From: JBBQHM01 sp038323965
GTDB taxonomy: Bacteria; Verrucomicrobiota; Verrucomicrobiia; Chthoniobacterales; UBA10450
Direction of reading: 5' to 3'
DNA length: 49,726 nt
Assembly: GCA_038323965.1 (NCBI GenBank)
Contig: JBBQHM010000004.1
Coordinates: 1-49,726 of the forward strand
Within the stretch, counting starts at the first letter, position 1. Each line of letters begins with the position of its first letter. The notes under the pieces are model-generated. The model searched no databases. It was not told the DNA's origin and saw only the letters and a program-made list of their open reading frames with translations. Shown here piece after piece: positions 31,580 through 40,214 of the stretch. Made by a program: the position numbers and the translations under genes.

Positions 31580-32163
31580 CGATCCGCCGTGATCTGGCGA
31601 CATAACTTCGCGACTGTGTCGGGATAGAGTTCGTGTTCCGCGCGCTGGATCCGCGAGTGTAAAATTTCCGCAGTGTCATCTTCCAGCACCGGCACTTCGC
31701 GCTGCGCAATGATGTCCCCGTGATCGATCTGATGATCGACATAATGCACAGTGCAACCGCTAACGCGTTCTCCCGCGGCGAGCGCTTGTTTCCAAGCTTC
31801 GAGGCCAGGAAATTTCGGCAGCAGTGAAGGATGAATATTCAAAATGCGTCGCGGAAATGCGTCGAGCATGGGCGCTTTAAGAACGCGCATGAACCCGGCG
31901 AGCGCGATGAGTTCAACCCCTTCGTCGCGCAACATTTTCGCAAGCTCCGCTTCCACTTCCGGTTCGTAGCGCGTTTTGAATTTCTGGGAAGGGATAAACG
32001 CGCTCGGAACTTCGAATTCGCGCGCGATGTCGAGGATGGGAGCACGGAGGACGTCAGATATCACGATGCGCGGATTGGCCTTGATCGTGCCGCCGCGCAC
32101 GGCCTCGAGTAATGCGCGGCAATTTGATCCGCGGCCGGAACCCAGGATCGCGAGGTTAACCAT
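31576..32163 (-). CDS. purN: Phosphoribosylglycinamide formyltransferase
   Basis: A 195-residue PurN. It opens VNLAILGSGRGSNCRALLEAV, then has FEVPSAFIPSQ, ELIALAGFMRVL, and the folate and catalytic motif ILNIHPSLLPKFPGLEAWKQAL, with VHYVDHQIDHGDIIAQREVPV after it. It transfers the formyl group of 10-formyl-THF to GAR in purine synthesis. The ATG at 32163 overlaps the end of rfaE2 by eight bases. It is the last gene of the lipid kinase-rfaE2-purN unit and converges on gpsA. Confidence 0.96.
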   Translation of the reverse strand: MVNLAILGSGRGSNCRALLEAVRGGTIKANPRIVISDVLRAPILDIAREFEVPSAFIPSQKFKTRYEPEVEAELAKMLRDEGVELIALAGFMRVLKAPMLDAFPRRILNIHPSLLPKFPGLEAWKQALAAGERVSGCTVHYVDHQIDHGDIIAQREVPVLEDDTAEILHSRIQRAEHELYPDTVAKLCRQITADR

Positions 32164-32650
32164 TTTTGCCCGGCTTCAGGCGATCGAGCAATCCCGTGGT
32201 CGAGTAGCCAGTCTCAAACGGAAGGATTTGAATCTCGCTCCCGGCGCGTTTCAGCACGGCGAGCTCATCCGGATTGAGTGTGGCCGGCGAATAATCACCG
32301 CCCTTCACGTAAAGCGAAGGCTGCACGAATTCCAGAAATCGCGTGGCGCGCACTTCCTCAAAAACGACGACCGCATCGACGCCGGCGAGCGCGGCGATCA
32401 TCTCAGCGCGATCGCGTGCCTTGTTCACGGGGCGGCCTTCGCCCTTCAATTCGCGCACCGAAATGTCGCCATTGATTCCAACGATCAAAGCATCGCCGAG
32501 ACTCCGCGCTTGCTCCAGATATCGCACATGACCCACGTGTAAAAGGTCAAAGCAACCGTTGGTGGCGACCACGCGTTGACCAGCTGCGCGCGCCTGCAGT
32601 GACCAGGCGGCTGCGTCGTCCAAACTCAGAATTTTTTGCTGCGTATTCAT
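32156..32650 (-). CDS. rfaE2: D-glycero-beta-D-manno-heptose 1-phosphate adenylyltransferase (RfaE2 / HldC-type)
   Basis: A 164-residue nucleotidyltransferase. The cytidylyltransferase-like motif is VVATNGCFDLLHVGHVRYLEQA, followed by GINGDISVRELKGEGRPVN, which matches the adenylyltransferase domain of HldE and separate HldC. It activates heptose-1-phosphate as ADP-heptose for lipopolysaccharide inner core in Gram-negative cells. The kinase half (HldE N-terminus) is not fused and not nearby, so it must be encoded elsewhere. It overlaps the lipid kinase by four bases and purN by eight. Confidence 0.92.
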   Translation of the reverse strand: MNTQQKILSLDDAAAWSLQARAAGQRVVATNGCFDLLHVGHVRYLEQARSLGDALIVGINGDISVRELKGEGRPVNKARDRAEMIAALAGVDAVVVFEEVRATRFLEFVQPSLYVKGGDYSPATLNPDELAVLKRAGSEIQILPFETGYSTTGLLDRLKPGKNG

Positions 32651-33525
32651 GGAACGACGAAGCGGAGAGCGGAGGGAATTACCTCGAATGTGATTGGCTG
32701 GTTGCTAAACATTTCGCCATCGACGTTGAACCACATTCCGGGGCTCGATTCGATATGAACTTTCGCCGCGCGCCGGAATACAATCGACTCACTCGCCAGA
32801 TGTTTTCCCAATAAGATCTGCGCAGCGGAGAGCGGGATTTCGGCGGTTGTCAGTTTGGGAATCAACACAATGTCGAGCTGGCCGTCGTTGATCTGGGCCT
32901 CGGGCGCGATGGGAATTCCGCCGGCAACGTAGCGGCCGTTGGCCACGACAGCATTGTAGAGCTCAAGTGAGATGGGCTGCAGATCGTCGAGTAGAATGTC
33001 GGTTCGATACGCGCGCAATTCGGAGAGAGCCTCGGCCGCGCCACGCAGGTACGCGAGCGGTCCCCAGCTGCGTTTGACCTCGGGCGTTAATTTCTCATTC
33101 ACGACACCGCTGAAGCCTCCCGCGGAAATATTTATAAAATGCCGAACCTGATCGCACGTGACACGCACGAGATCGACCGGCGCAGTTTTACCGGCGCAAA
33201 CGACGTCGACGCATTCCTCAAACGTCGCTGGCAGCCCGAGTGAACGTGCAAAATCGTTGCCGGTGCCGAGTGGCAGCAGCGCAATCGCGCAGGAACCGGC
33301 GCGGTCTGCGATGCCATTAATCACCTCGTTCAGGGTTCCGTCACCGCCCGCAACCACAATTTGTTCGCACCCTTCGTCGAGTGCACGGCGCGCGGCACTT
33401 TCCGCTTCGCCGGCCCGGACCGTAACGTGAATCTGATCGGCCGAAAACGAGCCGCAGCGTTCGTGCAAGTCTTCGAGTTTTCCGGCCGAGCCCGCTGTTG
33501 GGTTGGCGATGATCCAGGTCTTCAC
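32647..33525 (-). CDS. YegS/BmrU-type lipid (diacylglycerol) kinase
   Basis: A 292-residue protein of the diacylglycerol-kinase catalytic family. The nucleotide motif is IVVAGGDGTLNEVINGIAD, followed by LLPLGTGNDFARSLGLPATFEE, the two most diagnostic segments of the family. The C-terminal beta-sandwich contains YVAGGIPIAPEAQINDGQLDIVL. It phosphorylates a lipid hydroxyl, probably diacylglycerol or a related lipid, at the inner face of the membrane. Sphingosine-type substrates are possible in this family. It heads the unit with rfaE2 and purN, and is divergent from the DUF4912 gene. Confidence 0.9.
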   Translation of the reverse strand: MKTWIIANPTAGSAGKLEDLHERCGSFSADQIHVTVRAGEAESAARRALDEGCEQIVVAGGDGTLNEVINGIADRAGSCAIALLPLGTGNDFARSLGLPATFEECVDVVCAGKTAPVDLVRVTCDQVRHFINISAGGFSGVVNEKLTPEVKRSWGPLAYLRGAAEALSELRAYRTDILLDDLQPISLELYNAVVANGRYVAGGIPIAPEAQINDGQLDIVLIPKLTTAEIPLSAAQILLGKHLASESIVFRRAAKVHIESSPGMWFNVDGEMFSNQPITFEVIPSALRFVVP

Positions 33526-33627
33526 AGTGGTTTACGGCGACCAGCTTCGCCGCTGCGGGAGGCGAGGCAACATGCGACGCCGGATTTCGATTGCGTTTCT
33601 GAAGGCGATGCGGATTGGTAGGCGCTG

Positions 33628-34383
33628 ATGGCGCGAAACAATAACGATGTTTCAGGCAATAGCGGCGGGTACGGTCTCGGCAACGATCCCGTCATTGGCA
33701 GTCGGGAAAATCCGCTTATAGATTGGGAAAGCGAGAACCCACGCGTCTCGGGCGCCGTTTTTTTAATGGGTCTGGCGCGCGATCCGCATACCATTTTCGC
33801 GTGCTGGAACGTCGATTGGGAAGCAATCTTCGCCGGCGGTGCGCCGCCGGATCGTCAGGTCCATCTCCGCGCATCGGCGGATGACGGAAGTGACGAAGTT
33901 CAGGTCGTCGCTGAGCCGTTGCAGGGAACGGCGACACTCGATGTCGGTGTGCCGGGCGCGACTTACAAACTCGAGCTCGGCTTCTTCGCTCCCGCCAATC
34001 GATGGCAAAGAGTCGCCGTCGCCGATCCAGTCACCATGCCCGCTGCTGGGACGGCTCCGCTGCTCGATTTCGAGATTGCCACGATCCCGCTGCACTTGAG
34101 CTTTCAACGGATGATCGATTTATTTCGCGAATCGAATGGGAACCAAGTCGTAGCATCGGTCGTCACTTTGCAAACGCGCGCGGCGAGTGCTGGATTGGGA
34201 TCGCTCAGCGAGGGCGATCGCGAGATTTTGCGGGCGCTGGAGTTTACCGACGAGGACGCGCAACGTGCCGGAACGATCCGCGCAGCATTTACCTCGAGCG
34301 GACAACATTTTGCCCGGCGCATTGATTCGCTTCTCGGACTTGGAGCGACGAGCGCGGGCGGAAACTCAATGGGTGGCAGCTAG
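33628..34383 (+). CDS. DUF4912 domain-containing protein
   Basis: A 251-residue protein with a conserved central segment of the DUF4912 family: AVFLMGLARDPHTIFACWNVDWEAIF followed by VHLRASADDGSDEVQVVAEP and GATYKLELGFFAPANRWQRVAVADPVTMP. The N-terminus is low-complexity and glycine- and asparagine-rich; the C-terminus is a helical stretch ending GGNSMGGS. No signal peptide or membrane segment is visible. The function of DUF4912 is unknown; the fold resembles carbohydrate- or protein-binding beta-sandwiches, but that is a guess. It lies between a lipid kinase and the LIV transporter genes and overlaps livF tail to tail by four bases. Confidence 0.75.
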   Translation: MARNNNDVSGNSGGYGLGNDPVIGSRENPLIDWESENPRVSGAVFLMGLARDPHTIFACWNVDWEAIFAGGAPPDRQVHLRASADDGSDEVQVVAEPLQGTATLDVGVPGATYKLELGFFAPANRWQRVAVADPVTMPAAGTAPLLDFEIATIPLHLSFQRMIDLFRESNGNQVVASVVTLQTRAASAGLGSLSEGDREILRALEFTDEDAQRAGTIRAAFTSSGQHFARRIDSLLGLGATSAGGNSMGGS

Positions 34384-35090
34384 CCGCCGCCGAGATACGC
34401 GTTTTTCACTTTTTCATTCGCGCGCAGCGCCTTGGAGTCGTCCTGGAGAATGATTTTCCCGGTCTCAAGGACGTAACCGTAGTTTGAAACCTCCAGTGCG
34501 AGATTCGCATTCTGCTCGACGAGCAGAATCGTGATTCCGAGAGTTTTATTAATCTCCACAATCTTTTCAAAGATCGTTTTCACCAGGATGGGAGCGATGC
34601 CGAGGGACGGTTCATCGAGCATGAGACAGCGCGGCTTGCTCATCAGCGCGCGGCCGATCGCCAGCATTTGTTGCTCACCGCCGGAGAGCGTTCCCGCCAC
34701 CTGACGAGATCGCTCTTTTAATCGCGGAAACATCGCGAAGACGAAGTCGAATTCGTTGCTGAGCTGCTTCCGATCCTTGCGCAGGTACGCGCCCATCAAA
34801 AGGTTCTCGTGGACCGTGAGATTCGCGAAAATCATGCGGCCCTCCGGCACGTGAGAAAGTCCCCGTGCGACGATGCGGTGTGGTTGCGCGTTGGCAATTT
34901 CTTCGCCGTCGTATTTGATACTGCCCTGCTGCGCCTTGAGCAGACCCGAGATTGTTCGCAGCGTTGTCGACTTTCCTGCGCCGTTCGCGCCGATCAGCGT
35001 AACGATATTACCTTTCTCCACGCGCAAAGAAATGCCGTGGAGCGCGTTGATCGTTCCATACGAAACGTGCAGATCGGAGATCTCTAACAT
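34380..35090 (-). CDS. livF: Branched-chain amino-acid-type ABC transporter ATPase (LivF)
   Basis: A 236-residue ATPase. Walker A is GANGAGKSTTLRTISGLL, the signature is LSGGEQQMLAIGRALMS, Walker B is CLMLDEPSLGIAPILV, and the switch region reads ILLVEQNANLALEVS, the last being diagnostic for LivF. It starts at 35090, abutting the stop of the LivG gene. The last of five genes on the minus strand (livJ, livH, livM, livG, livF). It pairs with LivG to power import by the LivH-LivM channel. Liv-type systems also move amides, urea or other amino acids. Confidence 0.95.
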   Translation of the reverse strand: MLEISDLHVSYGTINALHGISLRVEKGNIVTLIGANGAGKSTTLRTISGLLKAQQGSIKYDGEEIANAQPHRIVARGLSHVPEGRMIFANLTVHENLLMGAYLRKDRKQLSNEFDFVFAMFPRLKERSRQVAGTLSGGEQQMLAIGRALMSKPRCLMLDEPSLGIAPILVKTIFEKIVEINKTLGITILLVEQNANLALEVSNYGYVLETGKIILQDDSKALRANEKVKNAYLGGG

Positions 35091-35872
35091 CAGCTCGCCT
35101 TCTTCACTTCTCCGCCGAGATAGGCTTCGATGACTTTGGGATTCGCCTGCACTTCGGCGGGCGTGCCTTCCGCGATTTTCACGCCGTAATCAAGCACAAC
35201 GACGCGCTGACAAATTCCCATGACGACGCGCATATCGTGCTCCACCAGCAGCACCGCGATCTGGAACTTTTCCTTCACGAAACGGATCAGCTCCATCAAT
35301 TCTTCTTTCTCGCGTGGATTCATCCCGGCCGCCGGCTCGTCGAGCAGGAGGAGTTTCGGCTTTGTCGCAAGCGCGCGCACAATCTCGAGGCGCCGCTGAT
35401 CGCCATAGGACATGCTGCCGCACTGCACGTCGGCGAATCTTCCGAGATTAAAAACATCGAGCAGCTCGATCGCCTGCTCCGCCACTTCTTTCTCCTCCCG
35501 GTAAAATGCCGGTATGCGCATGAGTGCATGCGCCAGCCGATGCTTCATCCGCAGGTTGAACGCGGCGCGCACGTTATCGAACACGGAAAGCGATCCGAAC
35601 AAGCGGATATTCTGGAATGTGCGCGCGATGCCTCGACCCGCGATCACGTTGGGTTTGGCGCCGGCAATGCGGCGGCCCGCGAACGTAATCGTCCCGCTCG
35701 TAGGTTTATAAACACCGGTAATGACGTTGAAGATCGTCGTCTTGCCGGCGCCATTCGGGCCGATGAGTCCCACCAGGTCGGTCGGTCCCATGTCGAGATC
35801 GAGATCCGACACCGCGGTCAGTCCGCCGAATTGCATCGTGCAATGCTCGAGATCGAGAAGCAGGTCGGCCAT
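35090..35872 (-). CDS. livG: Branched-chain amino-acid-type ABC transporter ATPase (LivG)
   Basis: A 260-residue ATPase starting at the ATG at 35872; the frame is open upstream, but that part overlaps livM and is not family-like. Walker A is GPNGAGKTTIFNVITGVYKP, with the LivG-type ARTFQNIRLFGSLSVFDNVRAAF, the signature MSYGDQRRLEIVRALAT (signature serine-tyrosine-glycine form) and the LLLDEPAAGMNPREKEELMELI Walker B region. It ends LVEHDMRVVMGICQRVVVLDYG. The motif set clearly separates it from LivF. It abuts livF, and its start lies four bases after the livM stop. Confidence 0.95.
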   Translation of the reverse strand: MADLLLDLEHCTMQFGGLTAVSDLDLDMGPTDLVGLIGPNGAGKTTIFNVITGVYKPTSGTITFAGRRIAGAKPNVIAGRGIARTFQNIRLFGSLSVFDNVRAAFNLRMKHRLAHALMRIPAFYREEKEVAEQAIELLDVFNLGRFADVQCGSMSYGDQRRLEIVRALATKPKLLLLDEPAAGMNPREKEELMELIRFVKEKFQIAVLLVEHDMRVVMGICQRVVVLDYGVKIAEGTPAEVQANPKVIEAYLGGEVKKAS

Positions 35873-35876
35873 ACCG

Positions 35877-36929
35877 TCAGTTCGGGGTGGGGCCCGGTGC
35901 AGGTTTCGGAAGTTTCGGCGTGCCACCCATTCGTCCGCCGCCAGCGCGACGGCCCACTGTTCCAAACAAGCCTTGTGGTCGCAGCAACATCAGAGCGATC
36001 AGCACGAGCGAGAAGATGATCATGCGGTTCGCAGCGACGCGTCGAATAAAATCAGGTAACCATTCGTAGGCGGCGACGAAACGTAGATATTCGAGAAGCA
36101 GCGTCAGCAGGATGGCCGCGAACGTCACGCCGATCGTGCTGCCCATGCCGCCGAGAATTACCATCACGACAATTTGGATCGAGAGCTGAAAATCGAATCC
36201 GCTCGGATTGATGTAGGTGGTGGTGTGCGCGTAAAGGCCGCCCGCAACGCCGGCAAAAAAGGCGCCGAGAACGAACGCCGTGACTTTGTAGCGAGTGGTG
36301 TTAATGCCGATCGCTTCCGCCGCGATTTCATCGTCCCGCACCGTCAAAAAGCCGCGGCCATAGGTCGAATCAATCATGCTCACGACGACGTAGATCGTGA
36401 GCGCGGCGATGGCGTAGGTCCAAAAAAGCGTCGTGTAATTTGCGATCCCGCTGTAGCCGCGAGGGCCGCCGACGGCATCCGTATTTTGGATGAGCACGCG
36501 AATGATTTCCCCGAAACCAAGCGTGACGATCGCAAGGTAATCTCCCTTTAGCCGCAGTGAGGGAACGCCCACGATGAAGCCAGCGACCGCCGCGGCGATT
36601 CCGCCGGCGAGCAGGACCCAGACGAACAGAAGCGCCGTCGATAAATTACTTACGCCACCGAGCGCCTGAAAAAATCCCGCGCTGTGTTGCGTCGATAAAT
36701 AAGCGGCGGTGTAAGCACCAATCGCCATGAAACCGGCATGGCCTAACGAGAATTGGCCGGTGTAGCCGTTGATGAGATTAAGGCTCACCGCCAGCGTGAT
36801 ATTGATCCCGATGAACAAGATCACCTGCAGATAGTAGGAATTGATGCGACCGGAAAACTGCGACCCGACCAGCGCGAGCACAATCGCGACGAGGAGCGCG
36901 ATCTGTTTGATACGGCGGTAGTGCGTCAT
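35877..36929 (-). CDS. livM: Branched-chain amino-acid-type ABC transporter permease (LivM)
   Basis: A 350-residue permease with about nine hydrophobic segments. Its family motifs are NLINGYTGQFSLGHAGFMAIGAY near residue 51, the conserved LRLKGDYLAIVTLGFGEIIRVL, and GRGFLTVRDDEIAAEAIGINTTRYKV, the coupling loop facing the ATPases. A glycine- and proline-rich tail of about 25 residues (GRRAGGGRMGGTPKLPKPAP) is unusual but poorly informative. It forms the heteromeric channel with LivH, whose gene lies about 20 bases upstream on the same strand. Confidence 0.95.
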   Translation of the reverse strand: MTHYRRIKQIALLVAIVLALVGSQFSGRINSYYLQVILFIGINITLAVSLNLINGYTGQFSLGHAGFMAIGAYTAAYLSTQHSAGFFQALGGVSNLSTALLFVWVLLAGGIAAAVAGFIVGVPSLRLKGDYLAIVTLGFGEIIRVLIQNTDAVGGPRGYSGIANYTTLFWTYAIAALTIYVVVSMIDSTYGRGFLTVRDDEIAAEAIGINTTRYKVTAFVLGAFFAGVAGGLYAHTTTYINPSGFDFQLSIQIVVMVILGGMGSTIGVTFAAILLTLLLEYLRFVAAYEWLPDFIRRVAANRMIIFSLVLIALMLLRPQGLFGTVGRRAGGGRMGGTPKLPKPAPGPTPN

Positions 36930-36950
36930 TCGTTAGGCCGCCGTGCCGCG

Positions 36951-37865
36951 TTACACTTTTTCCGCCTGCGTTTTTCCGAAGAGACCGGCGGGCCGGAAAA
37001 GCAGGATGATGATGAGAATGCTGAATGCGATCGCGTCGCGATAAGTAGAAAACTCCGAGCCGCCGACAAAGGTCTCGACGATTCCAAGAATTAAGCCGCC
37101 GACGGCCGCGCCGGGAAGATTCCCAATCCCGCCGAGCACGGCCGCCACGAATGCTTTGATGCCGGGTAGAATGCCCATGAGCGGATCGATGGATGGATAG
37201 CTCAGCGCGTACAGAATTCCGGCGGCGCCGGCCAACGCCGAGCCGAGGCCGAAAGTAAACGAAATGATGGTATCGAGATTCACCCCCATGAGAGCAGCGG
37301 CGGTCGGGTTATTCGACAAGGCGCGCATGGCCATGCCAAGCCGGCTGCGTTTGACGATAAGAGTGAGTGCGACAAGAAGCACGATCGCGATCGAAAATGC
37401 GGTGAGCTGCGCGGTGGTAACCGTGAGCGCCCCGGTTCCTTCAATCGCGCGATCCGGCACGAGTTCGGGAAAAGATTTCGGATCAGGACCGAATACAAAT
37501 TGACCGCCGTATTCCAGAAAGAGCGATACGCCAATGGCCGTGATTAGAACGGTCAGCTTGGGTTTCCCGCGCAGCGGCCGGTACGCCAGCTTCTCGATGA
37601 TAATGCCGAGCAGCGCGCAGATCATCATCGTCACGAGTAAAACGACGACGGGACCGAGCGGCGTAAGTGAACCGGTGAAGTGCGGAAGCAAACGCGGGGT
37701 GAGGTAGTAACCGCAGAATCCGCCGATCATGAAGACATCGCCGTGCGCGAAGTTAATGAAGCGCAGGACGCCGTACACCATCGTGTACCCGAGTGCGATC
37801 AAGGCGTAGAACGCGCCGAGCGAAAGGCCATTAATCAGCTGCTGGAAAAAAAGCGTCGTGTTCAT
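36951..37865 (-). CDS. livH: Branched-chain amino-acid-type ABC transporter permease (LivH)
   Basis: A 304-residue permease with about eight hydrophobic segments. It begins TLFFQQLINGLSLGAFYALIALGYTMVYGVLRFINFAHGD, the hallmark LivH N-terminus, and has GMAMRALSNNPTAAALMGVNLD as coupling loop and GIKAFVAAVLGGIGNLPGAAVGGLILG near the end. It forms the channel together with LivM. The gap from livJ upstream contains a palindromic repeat, so livH and later genes may be transcribed at a lower level than livJ. Confidence 0.95.
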   Translation of the reverse strand: MNTTLFFQQLINGLSLGAFYALIALGYTMVYGVLRFINFAHGDVFMIGGFCGYYLTPRLLPHFTGSLTPLGPVVVLLVTMMICALLGIIIEKLAYRPLRGKPKLTVLITAIGVSLFLEYGGQFVFGPDPKSFPELVPDRAIEGTGALTVTTAQLTAFSIAIVLLVALTLIVKRSRLGMAMRALSNNPTAAALMGVNLDTIISFTFGLGSALAGAAGILYALSYPSIDPLMGILPGIKAFVAAVLGGIGNLPGAAVGGLILGIVETFVGGSEFSTYRDAIAFSILIIILLFRPAGLFGKTQAEKV

Positions 37866-37882
37866 CGCGCTAACGCAACACA

Positions 37883-37964
37883 GTCATTCCGAGCGATAGT
37901 CGAGGAACCCCGCGGCAAAAGCTAGTGTGAAGCGACGGGATCCCTCGACTTCGCTCGGGATGAC
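37883..37964. repeat. Second copy of the interspersed palindromic repeat
   Basis: The left arm begins GTCATTCCGAGCGATAGTCG at 37883, and the right arm ends CGACTTCGCTCGGGATGAC at 37964. The arms are imperfect reverse complements, with a few mismatches and a one-base indel, separated by about 28 bases that start CCCGCGG as in the copy at 1505-1598. It lies between livJ and livH. A long hairpin here could protect or terminate the livJ transcript and set a livJ to livHMGF expression ratio. Confidence 0.8.
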
Positions 37965-37971
37965 GAAATGC

Positions 37972-39111
37972 CTACGGCGCGACCGAAACGACGAATGTCG
38001 TCTCTTTGCCCTTCACCTCGAGCACCACCGCCGACTTCGTCGCGTTGCGCTTTTCGTCGATGGTGATCTTACCAGTAACGCCGTCGAAGTCTTTCGTCTG
38101 AGCGAGCGCGTCACGCACTTTCGCGGCATCCGTCGACCCGGCTTTCGTAATCGCTTCGCTTAGAATCATCATCGCGTCGTAGCCCAGCGGCGCCATCCCA
38201 TCAGGCGCCGTCTTATATTTGGCCGTGTAGTTTTTCACGAAGTCCTGCACTTTGGGATTCGTGTCCTGCGCCGAGAAATGCGTGGAAAAGAAGCATCCTT
38301 CAACTGCGCTGCCGCCGATCTCGGTCAGCTTCGGAGAATCCCAGCCGTCTCCTCCGAGTAGTGGCACCTTGATGCCGAGCGACCGCGCCTGCTTCGCGAT
38401 CAATCCCGCTTCCGTGTAGTAACCGGGAACGAAAATCGCATCGGGCTGCACTGATTTAATTGAAGAAAGCTGTGCGCGAAAATCCTTGTCGACGCCGCCG
38501 CCGGTGAAGGAACGCTCCACCACCACCGTGCCGCCGTGCGCGGTAAAGTATTCCTTGAAGTACTTGGTCAGCCCAACCGAGTAATCGTTCTTTACGTCCG
38601 TCAGGATCGCGACTTTTTTCGCCTTTAGATTATCGAGCGCGAACTTCGCCATCACTGTGCCCTGAAACGGATCGATGAAACAAACTCGGAAGATGTAATC
38701 GCCTTTTTCTGTCACCGCGGGATTGGTTGATCCCGGCGAAACCATCGGGATTTTCGCGTCCTGACAGATAGGCGCCGCCTCCAGCGACTTGGAGCTGGCG
38801 ATCTCGCCGATGATCGCAATCGCCTTGTCGCTCGCGATTAATTTTTTCACCGCCGCGGACGGTTGGCCGGGCTTGGACTGATCATCTTCCGTGATCACTT
38901 TGACCTTCCGGCCGCCAAGCAGACCGCCCTTTGCGTTGATCTGCTCGAGGGCGAGCGCCACGCCGTTACTGGAGTTAATCCCGAACGTAGCCTCGCTTCC
39001 GGTCAACGATGCGAACTGGCCGACGACGATGTCCTGCGCCCGACTCGAGGATAAACCAGACGCGAACGGAACAACCGCGGCGATCAGCAGAGAGCGAAAA
39101 AGTGCATTCAT
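37972..39111 (-). CDS. livJ: Branched-chain amino-acid-type ABC transporter substrate-binding protein (LivJ/LivK-like)
   Basis: A 379-residue periplasmic binding protein. The signal peptide is RSLLIAAVVPFASGLSSSRA, followed by DIVVGQFASLTGSEATFGINSSNGVALALEQINAKGGLLGGRKV, a standard type I binding-protein start. Further landmarks are VITEDDQSKPGQ, AIIGEIASSKSLEAAPICQ, IPMVSPGSTNPAVTEKGDYIFRV and FVPGYYTEAGLIAKQARSLG. It captures the ligand for LivHMGF. Ligand specificity is not fixed by sequence; branched-chain amino acids are the default. It begins the five-gene cassette. Confidence 0.92.
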   Translation of the reverse strand: MNALFRSLLIAAVVPFASGLSSSRAQDIVVGQFASLTGSEATFGINSSNGVALALEQINAKGGLLGGRKVKVITEDDQSKPGQPSAAVKKLIASDKAIAIIGEIASSKSLEAAPICQDAKIPMVSPGSTNPAVTEKGDYIFRVCFIDPFQGTVMAKFALDNLKAKKVAILTDVKNDYSVGLTKYFKEYFTAHGGTVVVERSFTGGGVDKDFRAQLSSIKSVQPDAIFVPGYYTEAGLIAKQARSLGIKVPLLGGDGWDSPKLTEIGGSAVEGCFFSTHFSAQDTNPKVQDFVKNYTAKYKTAPDGMAPLGYDAMMILSEAITKAGSTDAAKVRDALAQTKDFDGVTGKITIDEKRNATKSAVVLEVKGKETTFVVSVAP

Positions 39112-39212
39112 GAGTTTGATTGTCTTACCGCGTTAGCCGTCTTGACGCAATGCAGACCAGGACCAGGCCGTTTCGTGGGATCTGGTAACCGTGCTATCAT
39201 CGCCATTCTACA

Positions 39213-40214
39213 ATGACGTCCCCCCTTCTCAGAAATTCATCGAAACTTCTGCTGGCTGCGGCAGTTCTCGTCGGAACCTCTACGGCCGCGCTGGCCGCAC
39301 CGAGGTCGCGTAATCCTTCCCAGCTTCCGACACGAAACGGCGCCCAGGACGGCGGCGAATATCAGGCCCTTCCGCTTACTCGCTCCGCGCAAAATCATCT
39401 TCTCGTCCGCGTCTACATTAACGGGAAGGCGGCATTGCTCGGCGTCGATACCGGTGCTCCGATCAGCGCCATCGCGAGAAATCGACGCGCGTATTACGGC
39501 CTGGGTGGATTGTCGCCCAGCGCAAATGTGCCGGCGCGTCTCATGATCAATGGCGCGCTCAACAATGTGGTGGTGGCGCAGACAATGCGTCTGGGTGGAT
39601 TGACGCTGGCCGACGAACCGATGGTCGCGGTCGATCTGGGAGGCGCGAGCCGCGCGGCGAGCATGCGCGGCGAACAGGAGATCGATGGAATTCTCGGCGC
39701 CGATATTTTGTTTCCGACCAAGGCAGTCATCGATTGCGAGCGCCAGCTGCTGGTGATGAAGATGAACCCGGATACACCCGGGACAATTCCAGGATTTGAT
39801 CATCGTGGCTACGAAAGCGTCCCGATCCTCGTCAGTGAGGGATACAACCTTTATGTCGACGCCAAGATCAACGGGCGTGCGGCGCGGTTGATGTTGGATA
39901 CGGGCGCGTTCGCGACTTTGCTGCATCGCGGCTTTGTGCGCGGCATGAATCTCTCGCTGCGCGACACACCGCTGCGGTCGGCCGCGGTGAATCTAAAACA
40001 ACGCGGGGTGCAGCTCGCTCGGATCAATCGGCTCTCACTTGGAGCGGTGAACATCGTCGGCAAAGACGTCGGCGTCGTCGATCTGGAAGGCCTCATTCAC
40101 GGCGGGCTGCTCGACGCGAACCCACCCGTGGCCGGCTTGCTCGGCGCCGAAATTCTGCGGCGGCATGGCGGCATCATCGATTTCGGGACGCGGAAACTTT
40201 ACCTCAAGGGCTAG
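39213..40214 (+). CDS. Secreted two-domain retropepsin-like aspartic protease, paralogue
   Basis: A 333-residue paralogue of the protein at 7553-8509. After a signal peptide (SSKLLLAAAVLVGTSTAALA) it has two DTG motifs: LLGVDTGAPISAI with Asp79 and LMLDTGAFATLLH with Asp229. Each is followed by a glycine-rich closing segment (IDGILGADILFPTKAVIDC and VAGLLGAEILRRHGGIIDF). The spacing matches the first copy, but the sequences are clearly diverged outside the motifs. Both genes are single, plus-strand and next to transporter genes. It should act in the periplasm or outside the cell. Substrate unknown. Confidence 0.8.
   Translation: MTSPLLRNSSKLLLAAAVLVGTSTAALAAPRSRNPSQLPTRNGAQDGGEYQALPLTRSAQNHLLVRVYINGKAALLGVDTGAPISAIARNRRAYYGLGGLSPSANVPARLMINGALNNVVVAQTMRLGGLTLADEPMVAVDLGGASRAASMRGEQEIDGILGADILFPTKAVIDCERQLLVMKMNPDTPGTIPGFDHRGYESVPILVSEGYNLYVDAKINGRAARLMLDTGAFATLLHRGFVRGMNLSLRDTPLRSAAVNLKQRGVQLARINRLSLGAVNIVGKDVGVVDLEGLIHGGLLDANPPVAGLLGAEILRRHGGIIDFGTRKLYLKG

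Noticed and set aside
35237..36019. A 260-codon plus-strand open frame opposite livG and livM
   Set aside because: It is rich in histidine, arginine and glutamine, as expected from antisense translation of ABC transporter codons, and it spans two well-supported genes on the other strand.
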